A stretch of 55,797 nucleotides of DNA. Origin: Nocardioidaceae bacterium. GTDB taxonomy: Bacteria; Actinomycetota; Actinomycetes; Propionibacteriales; Nocardioidaceae. The DNA lies in the NCBI GenBank assembly GCA_030447585.1, contig JAUJOO010000002.1:141434-197230 (forward strand). The letters are read 5' to 3'. Positions 26,211-35,640 of this stretch are shown here, piece by piece (within the stretch, counting starts at the first letter, position 1; each line of letters opens with the position of its first letter). The notes beneath the pieces were generated by a model. The model had not been told where the DNA came from. It ran no database searches and saw only the letters and a program-made list of their open reading frames with translations. The position numbers and the translations under genes were made by a program.

Positions 26211-26963
26211 TCAGCGGCGCCGCGTGGTTCGCGGGTCGAAGCCGAACGGCAGCTCGAGGCGATGTGCCCCCATCAAGACCTCGTCACCCAGGACATCGGT
26301 GGTGGCGCCGTCGGCGACGACGACGCCGTCGGACAGCAGCACCGAGCGCGGGCACAGCTCCAGCGCGTAGGGCAGGTCGTGAGTCACCATGAGCACGGTG
26401 ATGTCGAGGCCGAGCAAGATGTCGGCCAGCTCGCGACGGCTGGCCGGATCGAGGTTAGACGACGGCTCGTCGAGCACCAGAATCTCAGGTTGCATGGCCA
26501 AGACAGTGGCGACGGCCACACGTCGTCGCTGACCGAACGACAGATGGTGTGGCGGCCGGGAGGCATGCTCGCCCATGCCCACCTGATCTAGGGCAAGGGC
26601 GACTCGCTTCGCTAGCTCCGGCCCCCGCAGCCCCATGTTGGCGGGACCGAACGCCACGTCGTCGGCAACCGTCGGCATGAACAACTGGTCATCAGGGTCT
26701 TGGAACACCAGACCGACCTTGCGTCGCACCTCGGCTGTGGTATGCCGGGAGACCGTCGTACCGGCGACCCGCACCGACCCGTGACCCGCCTCCAAGATGC
26801 CGTTGAGGTGCAGCACCAACGTTGTCTTACCGGCACCGTTGGGACCCAGCAGGGCGACCCTCTCTCCCCGAGCTATCTGCAGGTTGACCCCGTAGAGCGC
26901 CTGATGGCCGTCAGGATAGGCATAGGCGAGATCCTGCACCTCGAGCACCGACGAACCCGTCAC
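26211..26963 (-). CDS. cbiO: Energy-coupling factor ATPase CbiO/NikO
   Basis: ABC ATPase of a group I ECF metal importer, about 250 residues. Motifs: Walker A GPNGAGKT, FQDPDDQLF at the Q-loop (typical of CbiO), signature LSFGQ, Walker B LVLDEP and the H-loop VTHD. GTG 26963 overlaps the cbiQ stop as GTGA; ATG 26981 would add six residues. It powers the CbiQ/CbiM/CbiN membrane complex encoded upstream. The metal is probably nickel, judging from the operator at 28829-28845. Confidence 0.92.
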   Translation of the reverse strand: MTGSSVLEVQDLAYAYPDGHQALYGVNLQIARGERVALLGPNGAGKTTLVLHLNGILEAGHGSVRVAGTTVSRHTTAEVRRKVGLVFQDPDDQLFMPTVADDVAFGPANMGLRGPELAKRVALALDQVGMGEHASRPPHHLSFGQRRRVAVATVLAMQPEILVLDEPSSNLDPASRRELADILLGLDITVLMVTHDLPYALELCPRSVLLSDGVVVADGATTDVLGDEVLMGAHRLELPFGFDPRTTRRR

Positions 26964-27721
26964 CGCTGGCCCCAGGTCCATAGCGCCGTGACGCAGGCGG
27001 CGAGCGGGAGCAACGACGCCACCACCCAGTCATGGCGGCGGGGGACGGCCCGCGTCAGGCCGGGCAGCTGGCCGTCGTACCCCCTGGCGAGCATCGCCAG
27101 GTGGACGCGTTCGCCGCGCTCATAGGAGCGAACGAAGAACGCGCCGGCGCTTTGCGCGAGCACTGGCCAGTGGCGGGGGTTGCGCGCGACGAAGCCGCGT
27201 GACTCCCGGGCGATCCGCATCCGACGCAGCTGGTCCGACGTGACGTCGAGGTAGCGCACCATCATGGCCATGATCTGGACCATTCGCCGAGGCAGCTTGC
27301 CCTCGAGCCCGGCGATGATGTCGCGCGGCTCCGTCGTCGCCGCCAGGAGCAGGGCCGCTACGACACCGAGCGTCGCCCTGCACAGCAACGTCAGGCCGGA
27401 CTCGAGACCTGCCTGCGACACGGACAGGCCGGCAACCTCGATCCGGTGACCGAGAGCGATGAACGGCAGTAGCAGCGCGAAGATGACGAAGGGCACCTCG
27501 ACCACCATCCGCTTGGCCAGGTAGCCGACCGGGACGTGGGACCACGCGATGGCGAGACCCAACGCCACGGCGTCGACGCCGTACGCCCAGTAGGCGCCGC
27601 GAGGCGTGGCGACAACGCACAGGACGAACGCCACCAGTGCCACCACCTTGCACTCGGCCGGCAGCCGGTGAATGCGCGAGTGACCGTGGTAGTGAAGGCG
27701 ATGTCCATGGCTGGCGCCCAT
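26960..27721 (-). CDS. cbiQ: Energy-coupling factor transmembrane protein CbiQ/NikQ
   Basis: 253 residues with five to six helices. The T-component coupling motifs are present: MRIARESRGF and MLARGYDGQL (Ala-Arg-Gly type), which link the ATPase to the substrate-binding subunit. The N-terminus is His-rich (GHRLHYHGHSRIH). It overlaps cbiO by four bases and follows cbiN by five. Complete M, N, Q and O genes mean a full importer. Confidence 0.92.
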   Translation of the reverse strand: MGASHGHRLHYHGHSRIHRLPAECKVVALVAFVLCVVATPRGAYWAYGVDAVALGLAIAWSHVPVGYLAKRMVVEVPFVIFALLLPFIALGHRIEVAGLSVSQAGLESGLTLLCRATLGVVAALLLAATTEPRDIIAGLEGKLPRRMVQIMAMMVRYLDVTSDQLRRMRIARESRGFVARNPRHWPVLAQSAGAFFVRSYERGERVHLAMLARGYDGQLPGLTRAVPRRHDWVVASLLPLAACVTALWTWGQR

Positions 27722-27726
27722 CGGCG

Positions 27727-28047
27727 CTACCCCTGGTCCGGTTGGTGGTGCTTGCGTCGGACGGCGAACGCCAGCCCGCCCGCGACCACGAGCACGACGA
27801 CGACTCCTACGGCGCCCGCGACAGCACCACTGAGCCTTGGGTCGTCCACCCCGTCGGCGGTATAGCCGGAGAGCGGCGAGTCGGCGGCTGCACTTTCCTT
27901 CTCCGCTGAGTCGAAGCCGTGGTCGGCGGCGACCTTGTTGAGACCGTCAGGACTCCCCGATGCGTAGTAGCTGACGAAGCCCGCGAGTGCCAGGCAGACG
28001 ACGAGAGCGGCTGCGCTGAGGAGCTTGGTGCTGAGCCCGGACTTCAT
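27727..28047 (-). CDS. cbiN: CbiN/NikN-type small subunit (PDGLE domain)
   Basis: 106 residues with two membrane helices (LLSAAALVVCLALAGFVSYY and AVGVVVVLVVAGGLAFAV) flanking an external loop that starts with SGSPDGLNKVAADHGFD, the PDGLE motif in the form PDGLN. CbiN-like proteins assist metal loading into CbiM. The start codon overlaps the cbiM stop (ATGA). Confidence 0.88.
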   Translation of the reverse strand: MKSGLSTKLLSAAALVVCLALAGFVSYYASGSPDGLNKVAADHGFDSAEKESAAADSPLSGYTADGVDDPRLSGAVAGAVGVVVVLVVAGGLAFAVRRKHHQPDQG

Positions 28048-28745
28048 GTGGCGACATCAGCGGCATGGTCGGGTCGGATCAGGAGCTGCCGCTTAGTCAG
28101 CAGGCTCCGGGCGCCGTAGACGAGGTCCGGCCGCACAGCCATCACACTGCTCACGGTCAGGGCGGTGATGAACGCCTCTCCGACGCCGATGAGGATGTGC
28201 CACCCGATCATCGCCGACGCAACGGTGGCGAGGGAGATCTCGGCCGTGCCGCCGACCTCGAACAAGAACACGAAGGCGGCCGCAGCAGCGGGCACGGAGA
28301 CGAGGGCGGCGAGGAAGGAACCGACGACGACTCCGCGGGCGGACCGAGGCGCCATCCGGCGTACCAGGCTGAACACGGCGAAGCCGGCCGCCACCGTGAT
28401 CACGCCCATCAAGCTGACATTGGTCCCGATTGCGGTCACGCCGCCGTCGGCGAACAACAGCGCTTGAGTGAGTAGGACGACGCTCATGCAGAGGATCGCC
28501 GTCCACGGGCCCACGAGGACGGCAGCCAGCGCACCACCGATCAGGTGACCGCTGGTGCCGGCGCCGACGGGGAAGTTGAGCATCTGGGTGGCGAAGATGA
28601 ACGCTGCCACGAGGCCCGCCATCGGCGCGGTCTTCTCGTCGAGCTCGCGACCCGCCTTGCGTAGCGCCACCGCCACTCCGGCGGCGGCGAGGGCTCCAGT
28701 CGCCAGTGACGTGGGCGCGTCGAGGAACCCGTCTGGCACGTGCAC
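28044..28745 (-). CDS. cbiM: Energy-coupling factor substrate-binding protein CbiM/NikM
   Basis: 233-residue polytopic S component. It must begin VHVPDGFLDAP because the His2-containing N-terminus is part of the metal site; GTG 28745 has AAGGGAG seven bases upstream. Further metal-site residues lie in TQMLNFPVGAGTSGHLIGGA. It is the first gene of a cbiM-N-Q-O operon on the minus strand. The leader from the predicted promoter is only about 65 nt, too short for a cobalamin riboswitch, which argues against cobalt control by B12. Confidence 0.93.
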   Translation of the reverse strand: MHVPDGFLDAPTSLATGALAAAGVAVALRKAGRELDEKTAPMAGLVAAFIFATQMLNFPVGAGTSGHLIGGALAAVLVGPWTAILCMSVVLLTQALLFADGGVTAIGTNVSLMGVITVAAGFAVFSLVRRMAPRSARGVVVGSFLAALVSVPAAAAAFVFLFEVGGTAEISLATVASAMIGWHILIGVGEAFITALTVSSVMAVRPDLVYGARSLLTKRQLLIRPDHAADVAT

Positions 28746-28817
28746 CGGCCGCTCCCTTCGATCGCTCCTCCAGGTCATGGCCGGCCCGCCGCACTCACCA
28801 CCACCCCTTCGATGCCT

Positions 28818-28845
28818 ATCATATGCAATTGCGAACGGTTTGCAA
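28818..28845 (-). promoter_or_regulatory. cbiM operon promoter with a Nur-type (nickel-responsive Fur family) box
   Basis: On the minus strand, TTGCAA (28845-28840) and TATGAT (28823-28818) form -35 and -10 elements 16 bp apart. The inverted repeat TTGCGA-N5-TTGCAA (28829-28845, plus strand) covers the -35. It differs in one base from the published Streptomyces Nur box form tTGCaa-N5-ttGCAA. An overlapping GCAATTGC palindrome lies at 28825-28832. Nickel-dependent repression is inferred. No nur gene is in the window. Confidence 0.55.
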
Positions 28846-28931
28846 CAAGCGACCGTAAGCTGGATGAGCGAAGCCGTCTCAGCTCGCCATAGCCGCTGGC
28901 AACAGCACCCCTTCGTATGATGTGACGGCGA

Positions 28932-29005
28932 GCGGCCGTAGCCCAACGGCAGGAGGCACACGGTTTAGGTCCGTGACAGTGTGAGTTCGAATCTCACCGG
29001 CCGCA
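28932..29005 (+). tRNA. tRNA with anticodon UAG (Leu, CUA codon), short variable arm
   Basis: A full cloverleaf can be drawn: acceptor GCGGCCG/CGGCCGC, D arm GCCC...AGGC with GG in the loop, anticodon stem CACGG/CCGTG around the loop TTTAGGT, a five-base variable loop ACAGT, and T arm GTGAG-TTCGAAT-CTCAC. The discriminator is A; CCA is not encoded. The loop gives anticodon UAG, which reads the leucine codon CUA. Leucine tRNAs normally carry a long variable arm; this one does not. A TATGAT -10-like element lies at 28916-28921. Confidence 0.85.
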
Positions 29006-29148
29006 CTCGGTCCACCAGGTGCCCGACCGCTTCCGGTCAAAGGGTACGTCTGGGGTCGATGGCCTTCATCCGAGGACGCGTCACGAGTGAGAGCGTCTGG
29101 CGACGCGCCGAAGGCCCCGAAGGCCTTGCGGAGTTCCTTGCGACACTT

Positions 29149-29772
29149 CTACCCGTGTGTCGACCCGAGCGGCGCCAGAGCCGCCGCCACGATTGGGGCG
29201 ACAGCTCGCAAGGACCTGCCCCGGTGGGAGATGGCGTCCTTCTCCGCGGCGGGCATCTCCGCGCTCGTGCGGGTCTCGCCGTCAGGCACGAAGACGGCGT
29301 CGTACCCGAAGCCGCCGGTGCCGCGCACGGTACGGATGATGCGGCCTCTCATCTCACCGAAGACGACGTCCTCCTGCCCGTCCGGGGTGCAGAAGGCCAC
29401 CGCGCACCTGAACTCGGCGCCTCGCCTCTCGTCCGGGACGTCCTTCAGCTGCTCCAGCAAGAGGCGGTTGTTCGCCGCGTCATCCTTGGCTCTGCCAGCC
29501 CACCGGGCCGACAAGACGCCGGGCATCGCGTTGAGTGCATCCACGCACAGGCCACTGTCGTCGGCCAGACATGGCAGGCCGGTGGCAGCCAGGCCGGCCC
29601 TTGCCTTGATGAGCGCATTGCCCTCGAAGGTCGGCTCGGTCTCCGCCGGTTCGTCGTACGCCGGGGCGTCATCAAGTCCGAGCACCTCGACGGCGGGCAC
29701 GACGGTGACAAGGATCCGGTGCAGCTCCTCGAGCTTCTTGGGGTTGCGCGACGCCACGAAGACCCGGCTCAC
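29149..29772 (-). CDS. rdgB: XTP/dITP diphosphohydrolase (RdgB/HAM1)
   Basis: 207 residues. It hydrolyses non-canonical purine triphosphates to keep them out of nucleic acids. Motifs: [17 protein letters not shown] (triphosphate binding), [18 protein letters not shown] (catalytic Asp), [15 protein letters not shown] and SHRGRSL. GTG 29772 overlaps the rph stop as GTGA, the usual actinobacterial rph-rdgB coupling. It is the last gene before the tRNA, on the other strand. Confidence 0.95.
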   Translation of the reverse strand: MSRVFVASRNPKKLEELHRILVTVVPAVEVLGLDDAPAYDEPAETEPTFEGNALIKARAGLAATGLPCLADDSGLCVDALNAMPGVLSARWAGRAKDDAANNRLLLEQLKDVPDERRGAEFRCAVAFCTPDGQEDVVFGEMRGRIIRTVRGTGGFGYDAVFVPDGETRTSAEMPAAEKDAISHRGRSLRAVAPIVAAALAPLGSTHG

Positions 29773-30500
29773 GAGTCTGGCCCGCGACCCAGCGCCTCGG
29801 CCTGGATCCGGGTCAGCTGCGCGCACCCCTTGACCGCGAGGTCGAGTAAGGCGTCCAGCTCGGCACGGCCGAAGGTTGCGCCTTCGGCCGTGCCCTGCAC
29901 CTCGACAAAGGCGCCGTTGCCGGTCATCACGACGTTCATGTCGGTCTCTGCCCGCACATCCTCCTCGTAGGGCAGGTCGAGGCGCGGCTCTCCGTCGATG
30001 ATGCCGACGGACACGGCAGCAACGGATCCGGTGAGCGGCTCACCTGCAAGCGCGCCTTGGCCACGCAGCTGCGCCACCGCGTCGGCCAGGGCGACGTAGG
30101 CACCGGTGATCGCTGCGGTCCGGGTGCCGCCATCGGCCTGAAGAACATCGCAGTCGAGCACGATCGTGTTCTCGCCCAACGCCTTGTAGTCCACGACGGC
30201 ACGCAGCGAGCGACCGACCAGCCGTGAGATCTCGTGTGTGCGGCCGCCGATCCGGCCCTTGACCGACTCACGGTCGGAGCGGCTGTGGGTCGAGCTCGGC
30301 AGCATGGCGTACTCCGCCGTCACCCAGCCGAGCCCACTGCCCTTGCGCCACCTCGGTACGCCGGTCGAGGCACTGGCGGCGCAGAGGAGCCGGGTCTTCC
30401 CGAACTCGACGAGCACTGAGCCGGCGGCGTGGTCCAGCCAGCCACGGCTGATCGTGATGGGACGAAGCTCGTCGGGGGCACGTCCGTCGGGTCGGGTCAT
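29769..30500 (-). CDS. rph: Ribonuclease PH
   Basis: 243-residue phosphorolytic 3'-5' exoribonuclease that trims tRNA 3' ends. It has the typical N-terminus ([20 protein letters not shown]), [20 protein letters not shown] then [11 protein letters not shown], the phosphate-binding region [18 protein letters not shown] in the form [18 protein letters not shown], and [19 protein letters not shown]. Length is normal. It precedes rdgB with a four-base overlap and follows the MBL phosphodiesterase gene by about 37 bp. Confidence 0.96.
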   Translation of the reverse strand: MTRPDGRAPDELRPITISRGWLDHAAGSVLVEFGKTRLLCAASASTGVPRWRKGSGLGWVTAEYAMLPSSTHSRSDRESVKGRIGGRTHEISRLVGRSLRAVVDYKALGENTIVLDCDVLQADGGTRTAAITGAYVALADAVAQLRGQGALAGEPLTGSVAAVSVGIIDGEPRLDLPYEEDVRAETDMNVVMTGNGAFVEVQGTAEGATFGRAELDALLDLAVKGCAQLTRIQAEALGRGPDS

Positions 30501-30537
30501 GCTGGTGACCCTATCTGCCGGGCACCGACGGGCTCAC

Positions 30538-31296
30538 TCAGACGTCGTACGTCGTACCCGGCGATGCCAGCGACAGGTGGCCCGCGAAATGAGGGGCGGC
30601 CTCCTCGAGCACTGCCTGTGGCGAGTGCCAGGGCGGGATGTGTGTCAGCACGAGGCGCTGAGCGCCCGCAGTCTCGGCGACGACTGCGGCCTGCTTGCCG
30701 GTGAGGTGCAGGTGAGGTGGGTTGTCCGCCCCCTCCACAAACGATGCTTCGGCAAGCAGGAGGTCGCATTCCTCCGCGAGCCGCCCCAGCGGGGCACACG
30801 GCCCGGTGTCGCCGGAGTAGACGAGCACCCTGTCACCGTCGCTGACGCGAAGTGCGTACGCCGTGACCGGGTGGTCGACCCGCGCCGCCGTGACAGTGAA
30901 GGGTCCGAGGCCGAACTCGCCGTCGGGGTAGGAGTGGAAGGTGAACTGTCCGCTCATGCCGTCCTCGGCAGCCAGGTCGTAGGCGCGGCTGAGACGTGCA
31001 CCCGCGCCGGCGGGGCCGTAGACATCAAGTGGCGGCCAGGGGCCGCCGGGATGGTACTTGCGGACGACGTAGAAGCTGCACAGGTCAAGGCAGTGGTCGG
31101 CGTGGAGATGCGACAGTGCAACCGCGTCGATCAGGTCGAGTGAGACATGCCGCTGCAGAGGCCCGAGGGCGCCGTTGCCGAGGTCGAGCAGCAGTCGGAA
31201 GGTGCCGCCGTCGTACGGCGCCTCCACCAGGTAACAGGAGGCGGCGGAGTCCGGTCCGGGAAAAGACCCAGAGCAGCCGACGATCGTCAGCCTCAT
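30538..31296 (-). CDS. MBL-fold metallohydrolase, Rv1339-like cyclic-nucleotide phosphodiesterase
   Basis: 252 residues. It begins [20 protein letters not shown] and has the metal-site HLHADH motif, SGDTGPC, and LHLTGKQAA with the later LTHIPPW histidine. It sits between murI and rph exactly as Rv1339 does in M. tuberculosis; that protein is reported to degrade cAMP. ATG 31296 overlaps the murI stop (ATGA). Function is assigned from family and synteny. The frame continues upstream inside murI, but that part is not homologous. Confidence 0.85.
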   Translation of the reverse strand: MRLTIVGCSGSFPGPDSAASCYLVEAPYDGGTFRLLLDLGNGALGPLQRHVSLDLIDAVALSHLHADHCLDLCSFYVVRKYHPGGPWPPLDVYGPAGAGARLSRAYDLAAEDGMSGQFTFHSYPDGEFGLGPFTVTAARVDHPVTAYALRVSDGDRVLVYSGDTGPCAPLGRLAEECDLLLAEASFVEGADNPPHLHLTGKQAAVVAETAGAQRLVLTHIPPWHSPQAVLEEAAPHFAGHLSLASPGTTYDV

Positions 31297-32099
31297 GCGC
31301 TGACCCACGCGAACTGGTCGACGAGATCGAGCTCGGGGCCGAGGAACCTTCGGCCAATGGTGCGGAACTCGTCCGGCCGACCGGTCGTGAGGAACTGGTG
31401 GGCGGGCGCGGGGAGTGACTCGTCGCGCTCGAGGCCGTTGCCGACAAGCAGGGAGAAGACGTCCTTCGCCGTCTCCTCGGCGCTCGACACCAACGTCACC
31501 TGGTCGCCGAGGACGTAGGAGATCACCCCGGTCAGCAGCGGGTAGTGGGTGCAACCCAAGATCAGCGTGTCTACGCCATGGGCGACCAGTGGGTCGAGGT
31601 AGTGGTGGGCAACCTCGATGACCTCCTGCCCGCCGGTCACCCCAGCCTCCACGAACTCCACGAAACGGGGGCAGGCCTGCGTCGTCAGGGTCACCTGGGG
31701 TGCTGCGGCGAATGCGTCGTCGTAGGCCATCGACTGCTGCGTCGCCTCAGTGCAGATGACGCCGACCTGGCCGCTGCGCGTTGCTGCGACGGCTCGTCGC
31801 GTGGCCGGAAAGATGACCTCGACGACGGGGACGGGGTAGCGCTCACGAGCATCGCGCAGCATCGCCGCGCTGGCCGAGTTGCAGGCGATGACGAGCGCCT
31901 TGACCCCCCGGCCGACAAGGTGGTCGAGACACTCGAGGGCGTACTCGCGGACCTCACCGATCGGCTTCGGGCCGTAGGGCTGGCGGGCGGTGTCGCCGAG
32001 ATAGAGGACGGGCTCGTGCGGCAGCTGGTCCAGCACAGCCCTGGCCACGGTGAGACCACCGAAGCCGGAGTCGAAGATGCCGATAGGCGCGTCTGCCAC
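31293..32099 (-). CDS. murI: Glutamate racemase
   Basis: 268 residues. It makes D-glutamate for peptidoglycan. The N-terminus is [13 protein letters not shown], and the two catalytic cysteines are Cys73 (IACNSAS) and Cys183 (LGCTHYPLL). GDTARQPYG replaces the common GDTARVPYG. The start is GTG 32099. It lies downstream of prs with a gap of about 35 bp and overlaps the MBL gene by four bases. Confidence 0.95.
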   Translation of the reverse strand: MADAPIGIFDSGFGGLTVARAVLDQLPHEPVLYLGDTARQPYGPKPIGEVREYALECLDHLVGRGVKALVIACNSASAAMLRDARERYPVPVVEVIFPATRRAVAATRSGQVGVICTEATQQSMAYDDAFAAAPQVTLTTQACPRFVEFVEAGVTGGQEVIEVAHHYLDPLVAHGVDTLILGCTHYPLLTGVISYVLGDQVTLVSSAEETAKDVFSLLVGNGLERDESLPAPAHQFLTTGRPDEFRTIGRRFLGPELDLVDQFAWVSA

Positions 32100-32135
32100 G
32101 CCTCGCAGCGTACGGCTATCGGTGCCGTTGCGCCG

Positions 32136-33122
32136 TCACGGCTGGTCGAAGGGAAGCGTCGGCTGAGGTGGGGCGTGGCTGGGGTCGACGCCGTCGAACA
32201 GAGAGCTCACCGACTCGCCGGCATGCACGCGAGAGATGGCCTCCGCGAACAGCTGCGCCACCGAACGCACCTGCAGCTCCGGCCAGTCCACGGGAGCGGG
32301 AACAGTGTCGGTGGTGACCACCTCGGTGATCGCCGGGTGACCACGCAGCCGGTCGACGGCCTTGCCGACGAAGAGACCGTGGGTGCAGGCAACCGCTGCC
32401 TGCGCACAGCCAAGCTCCTGCAGCTTGTCGAGCAGCTCGACGATCGAGCTGCCGGTGGCAATCTCGTCGTCAAGCACGATCGCCTTCTTACCGGCGACGT
32501 CACCGACGATCGCGTCGACGACGACCGTGTCGTCGGACAGCCGCTGCTTGCTGCCAGCTGCCACCGGCAGACCCAGCAGCCGGGCGAACAGGGTGGCTGT
32601 CTTGGCGTTGCCCAGGTCCGGTGAGACGACGACCGTGTCGCTCAGGTCACGGTCGCGGAAGTGCTCCGACAGTACTCCGAGCGCGGTGAGGTGGTCGACC
32701 GGCACGGAGAAGAAGCCGTGCACCTGCGGCGCGTGGAGTGTCATGGTGAGGATCCGGTTGACACCCGCAGTCAGCAGCATGTCGGCGACCAGGCGGCCGC
32801 CGAGCGAGATCCGGGAGGCGTCCTTCTTGTCTGACCTGGCATAGGCGTAGTGCGGGATCACCGCCGTGATCTGGGCGGCCGAGGCACCCTTGGCCGCGTC
32901 GATCATCAGCAGGAGCTCCATCAGGTGCTCCTGGGTCGGGGGCACCAGGGGCTGTACGAGGTAGACGTCGCGCTGGCGACAGTTGGCGTGAAGCTGCACC
33001 TGGAGACAGTCGTTGCTGAAGCGGCTGATCTCCACCGGCGAGACGCGGACGCCGAGCGAGTCACAGATCGAGCGAGCGAGCCGGCGGTGGGCGCTACCAC
33101 TGAAGACGACGATCTCGCGCAC
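32136..33122 (-). CDS. prs: Ribose-phosphate pyrophosphokinase
   Basis: 328 residues. It makes PRPP from ribose 5-phosphate and ATP. Visible: FSGSAHRRLARSICDSLG, HYAYARSDKKDASRISLGGR (the usual form is PYARQDKK), TLHAPQVHGFFSVPVDHLTA, and the PRPP loop VLDDEIATGSS (217-226). GTG 33122 has AGGGG about eight bases upstream. Motif divergence and the absence of glmU next to it suggest a second PRPP synthetase rather than the housekeeping copy. PRPP is also the substrate of UbiA, PncB and nucleotide enzymes in this window. Confidence 0.9.
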   Translation of the reverse strand: MREIVVFSGSAHRRLARSICDSLGVRVSPVEISRFSNDCLQVQLHANCRQRDVYLVQPLVPPTQEHLMELLLMIDAAKGASAAQITAVIPHYAYARSDKKDASRISLGGRLVADMLLTAGVNRILTMTLHAPQVHGFFSVPVDHLTALGVLSEHFRDRDLSDTVVVSPDLGNAKTATLFARLLGLPVAAGSKQRLSDDTVVVDAIVGDVAGKKAIVLDDEIATGSSIVELLDKLQELGCAQAAVACTHGLFVGKAVDRLRGHPAITEVVTTDTVPAPVDWPELQVRSVAQLFAEAISRVHAGESVSSLFDGVDPSHAPPQPTLPFDQP

Positions 33123-33185
33123 GAAGCAACCCCTGGTGTCAGGCGGGCGGAGGTTCCGGGTGCAGCCTACCCCGCTTCGGTGGCG

Positions 33186-33257
33186 CTGCGGAGGCGGCTG
33201 GCCCTGCGGAGGCGGCTGGCCCTGCCGAGGCGGCTGGCGCTGCGGAGGCGGCTGGCC
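33186..33257. repeat. Tandem 18-bp repeat, four units
   Basis: The unit CTGCGGAGGCGGCTGGCC occurs at 33186, 33204, 33222 (two changes) and 33240. It lies in the 266-bp gap between the prs start and the AbiEi-like gene, outside any convincing reading frame. Copies are nearly identical, so it is likely length-variable between strains. Confidence 0.85.
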
Positions 33258-33273
33258 TAACTGCCACCGACCG

Positions 33274-33361
33274 CCCTCCGAGGTTTGGGGAGATCTGCCG
33301 GGGGCGGAATCAGGGGGGCGTCCACCCGGTTAGTCCTCCCCAAACCGCGTATCAGGGAGGG
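33274..33361 (-). terminator. Long hairpin downstream of the AbiEi-like gene
   Basis: GGTTTGGGGAG (33282-33292) pairs perfectly with CTCCCCAAACC (33336-33346) around a 43-base loop. Outside it CCCTCC (33274-33279) can pair with GGAGGG (33356-33361). It begins 28 bp after the stop of the minus-strand AbiEi-like gene. There is no long T-tract, so termination is only a possibility. The arm sequence recurs at 34660-34672. Confidence 0.45.
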
Positions 33362-34672
33362 CTGGCGGCAGCCTGGCAAAGGGCCGAACTAGCCGACTAT
33401 TACCGCTTTCGACCGCGGGCTATGTGGGAGGCCGACAAACGGTACGGATGGCGGTTCCAGCAGCGACAAGGTCGTGCTTAGGGTGCAACTTTTGCCGCAG
33501 GGGACGGGCGCCCCTTGCCAGCCACGAGCCTGCAGCACCCGGCCGACCAGAGCGGCCGTTTGGCACGCGTCGTCGACCACATCGGCGTACCCGTGGCGCA
33601 GCGTTACCCGGCCCTGTCCCGCGGCGATCAGATCGCGGCGACGGTCGGCGGCCCGGTCGTCGGCCCACTCATGTCCGAGTCGGCCGTCGAGCTCATGGAT
33701 GACACCCCAGACTGCATACTCCCCATCGCGCCATACCCGCCGTCCGAGGCTGGAGGCCCCGGCCTGGCGGTCGAGACGGGGAAGGCGATGAGCGCGCTCA
33801 ACCCTACGCAGGTAGCTGACCTCCAAGAACGAGTGCGCACCGGTGGATATGTCGTCAAGCACGGACCACATCGCTTTGCGGGACTTCAGCTTCGGCCGGC
33901 GGGCGAGTGCGTCCCTGAGGCGACGAGGCGTGGTGAGCCTTTGCTGGCAGACGTCTGCCAAGACACCGAGCCCCTCGGCAACCGAAGGCAACGCCGAGGC
34001 CCGGTGCAGCGCCGCGTCTTCTACTCGAACGGTCCGAGGGATCCTCACCGGATGCACGAAGTTCTCCAGGCATCGGTGGCGGTGGAGTTCGATCCCTGCT
34101 GGCTCGACCACCCTTCGCTGATGGTCCACCGCCACATGGATGGTGTCGACCGGCTCGGAGGCTGTGAAGCCATGCAGATCCAGTGCGGTCGCGTCACAAA
34201 CCGCTGCGCCCGGGCCTGCCCATAGGAGACCAGCCCAGACCCTCGTCATCCACGGCGCGGGACCCGTGAACGCGAGGTAGACGCCGGGGAAGAACACCTT
34301 CCAGCGTCTGGCTTGGACATTCGCGAGGACGGCGGCGTCGGTGAAGCCGGCCCCGTGGGCCTGCTGCCGCGAGAAGGCACCGTGCTGGAGCCGGAGCGTG
34401 GAGTCGAGTGCGGCCAGTCGATCGGGCATGAGGCGACCTTGCCGTGGTCAAGATGGCTGAGCCAGGGGTGTCCACCACCTGTGGATCCCCACGATTCTTT
34501 GTCTAGCTGTGGGAACCACGCTGACTCGCTGCGGCATAGGCGGCTGGCGGTACCGGGAACCGTCCAGGCAGTACGCCGATTGAGTGCCGGTGGCGCCGCA
34601 CATGAAGGCTGCTGGCTGGGTTCGGAGAAGTTCACCCGCGCCAGCCCCCCGTACGGACTTCCCCAAACCTCG
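33279..34672. repeat. 13-bp inverted repeats flanking the AbiEi-like gene
   Basis: CGAGGTTTGGGGA at 33279-33291 is the exact reverse complement of TCCCCAAACCTCG at 34660-34672. They bracket the single AbiEi-like gene with about 100 and 230 bp of spacer. A third partial copy forms the other arm of the hairpin at 33335-33346. No target-site duplication is visible and no transposase is inside. The repeats may be terminators, regulatory sites or ends of a small mobile cassette. Confidence 0.5.
33389..34429 (-). CDS. AbiEi/DUF559-type protein (putative nuclease-fold)
   Basis: 346 residues, not confidently assigned. The N-terminal 60 residues (FSRQQAHGAGFTDAAVLANV, RRWKVFFPGVYLAFTGP) match the winged-helix AbiEi antitoxin-like domain. 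The C-terminal part (YAVWGVIHELDGRLGHEWAD, DRRRDLIAAGQGRVTLRHGY) resembles the DUF559/Vsr-like endonuclease fold, with Glu and Asp residues that could bind metal. Many actinobacteria carry such solitary genes with no AbiEii toxin partner, and none is here. It interrupts the otherwise conserved cysM-murI neighbourhood, and 13-bp inverted repeats flank it. Confidence 0.65.
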   Translation of the reverse strand: MPDRLAALDSTLRLQHGAFSRQQAHGAGFTDAAVLANVQARRWKVFFPGVYLAFTGPAPWMTRVWAGLLWAGPGAAVCDATALDLHGFTASEPVDTIHVAVDHQRRVVEPAGIELHRHRCLENFVHPVRIPRTVRVEDAALHRASALPSVAEGLGVLADVCQQRLTTPRRLRDALARRPKLKSRKAMWSVLDDISTGAHSFLEVSYLRRVERAHRLPRLDRQAGASSLGRRVWRDGEYAVWGVIHELDGRLGHEWADDRAADRRRDLIAAGQGRVTLRHGYADVVDDACQTAALVGRVLQARGWQGAPVPCGKSCTLSTTLSLLEPPSVPFVGLPHSPRSKAVIVG

Positions 34673-34683
34673 AAGCTGAAGCC

Positions 34684-35640
<957 letters not shown>

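Noticed and set aside
28746-28931. Cobalamin riboswitch upstream of cbiM
   Set aside because: The predicted leader is about 65 nt, and no B12-box-like sequence was seen. A Nur-type operator explains the region better.
33186-33257. CRISPR array
   Set aside because: The repeats are contiguous 18-bp units without spacers, and no cas gene is nearby.
33389-34429. Complete type IV (AbiE) toxin-antitoxin system
   Set aside because: Only an AbiEi-like N-terminus is present. No AbiEii nucleotidyltransferase toxin is adjacent, and the C-terminus looks like a nuclease fold instead.
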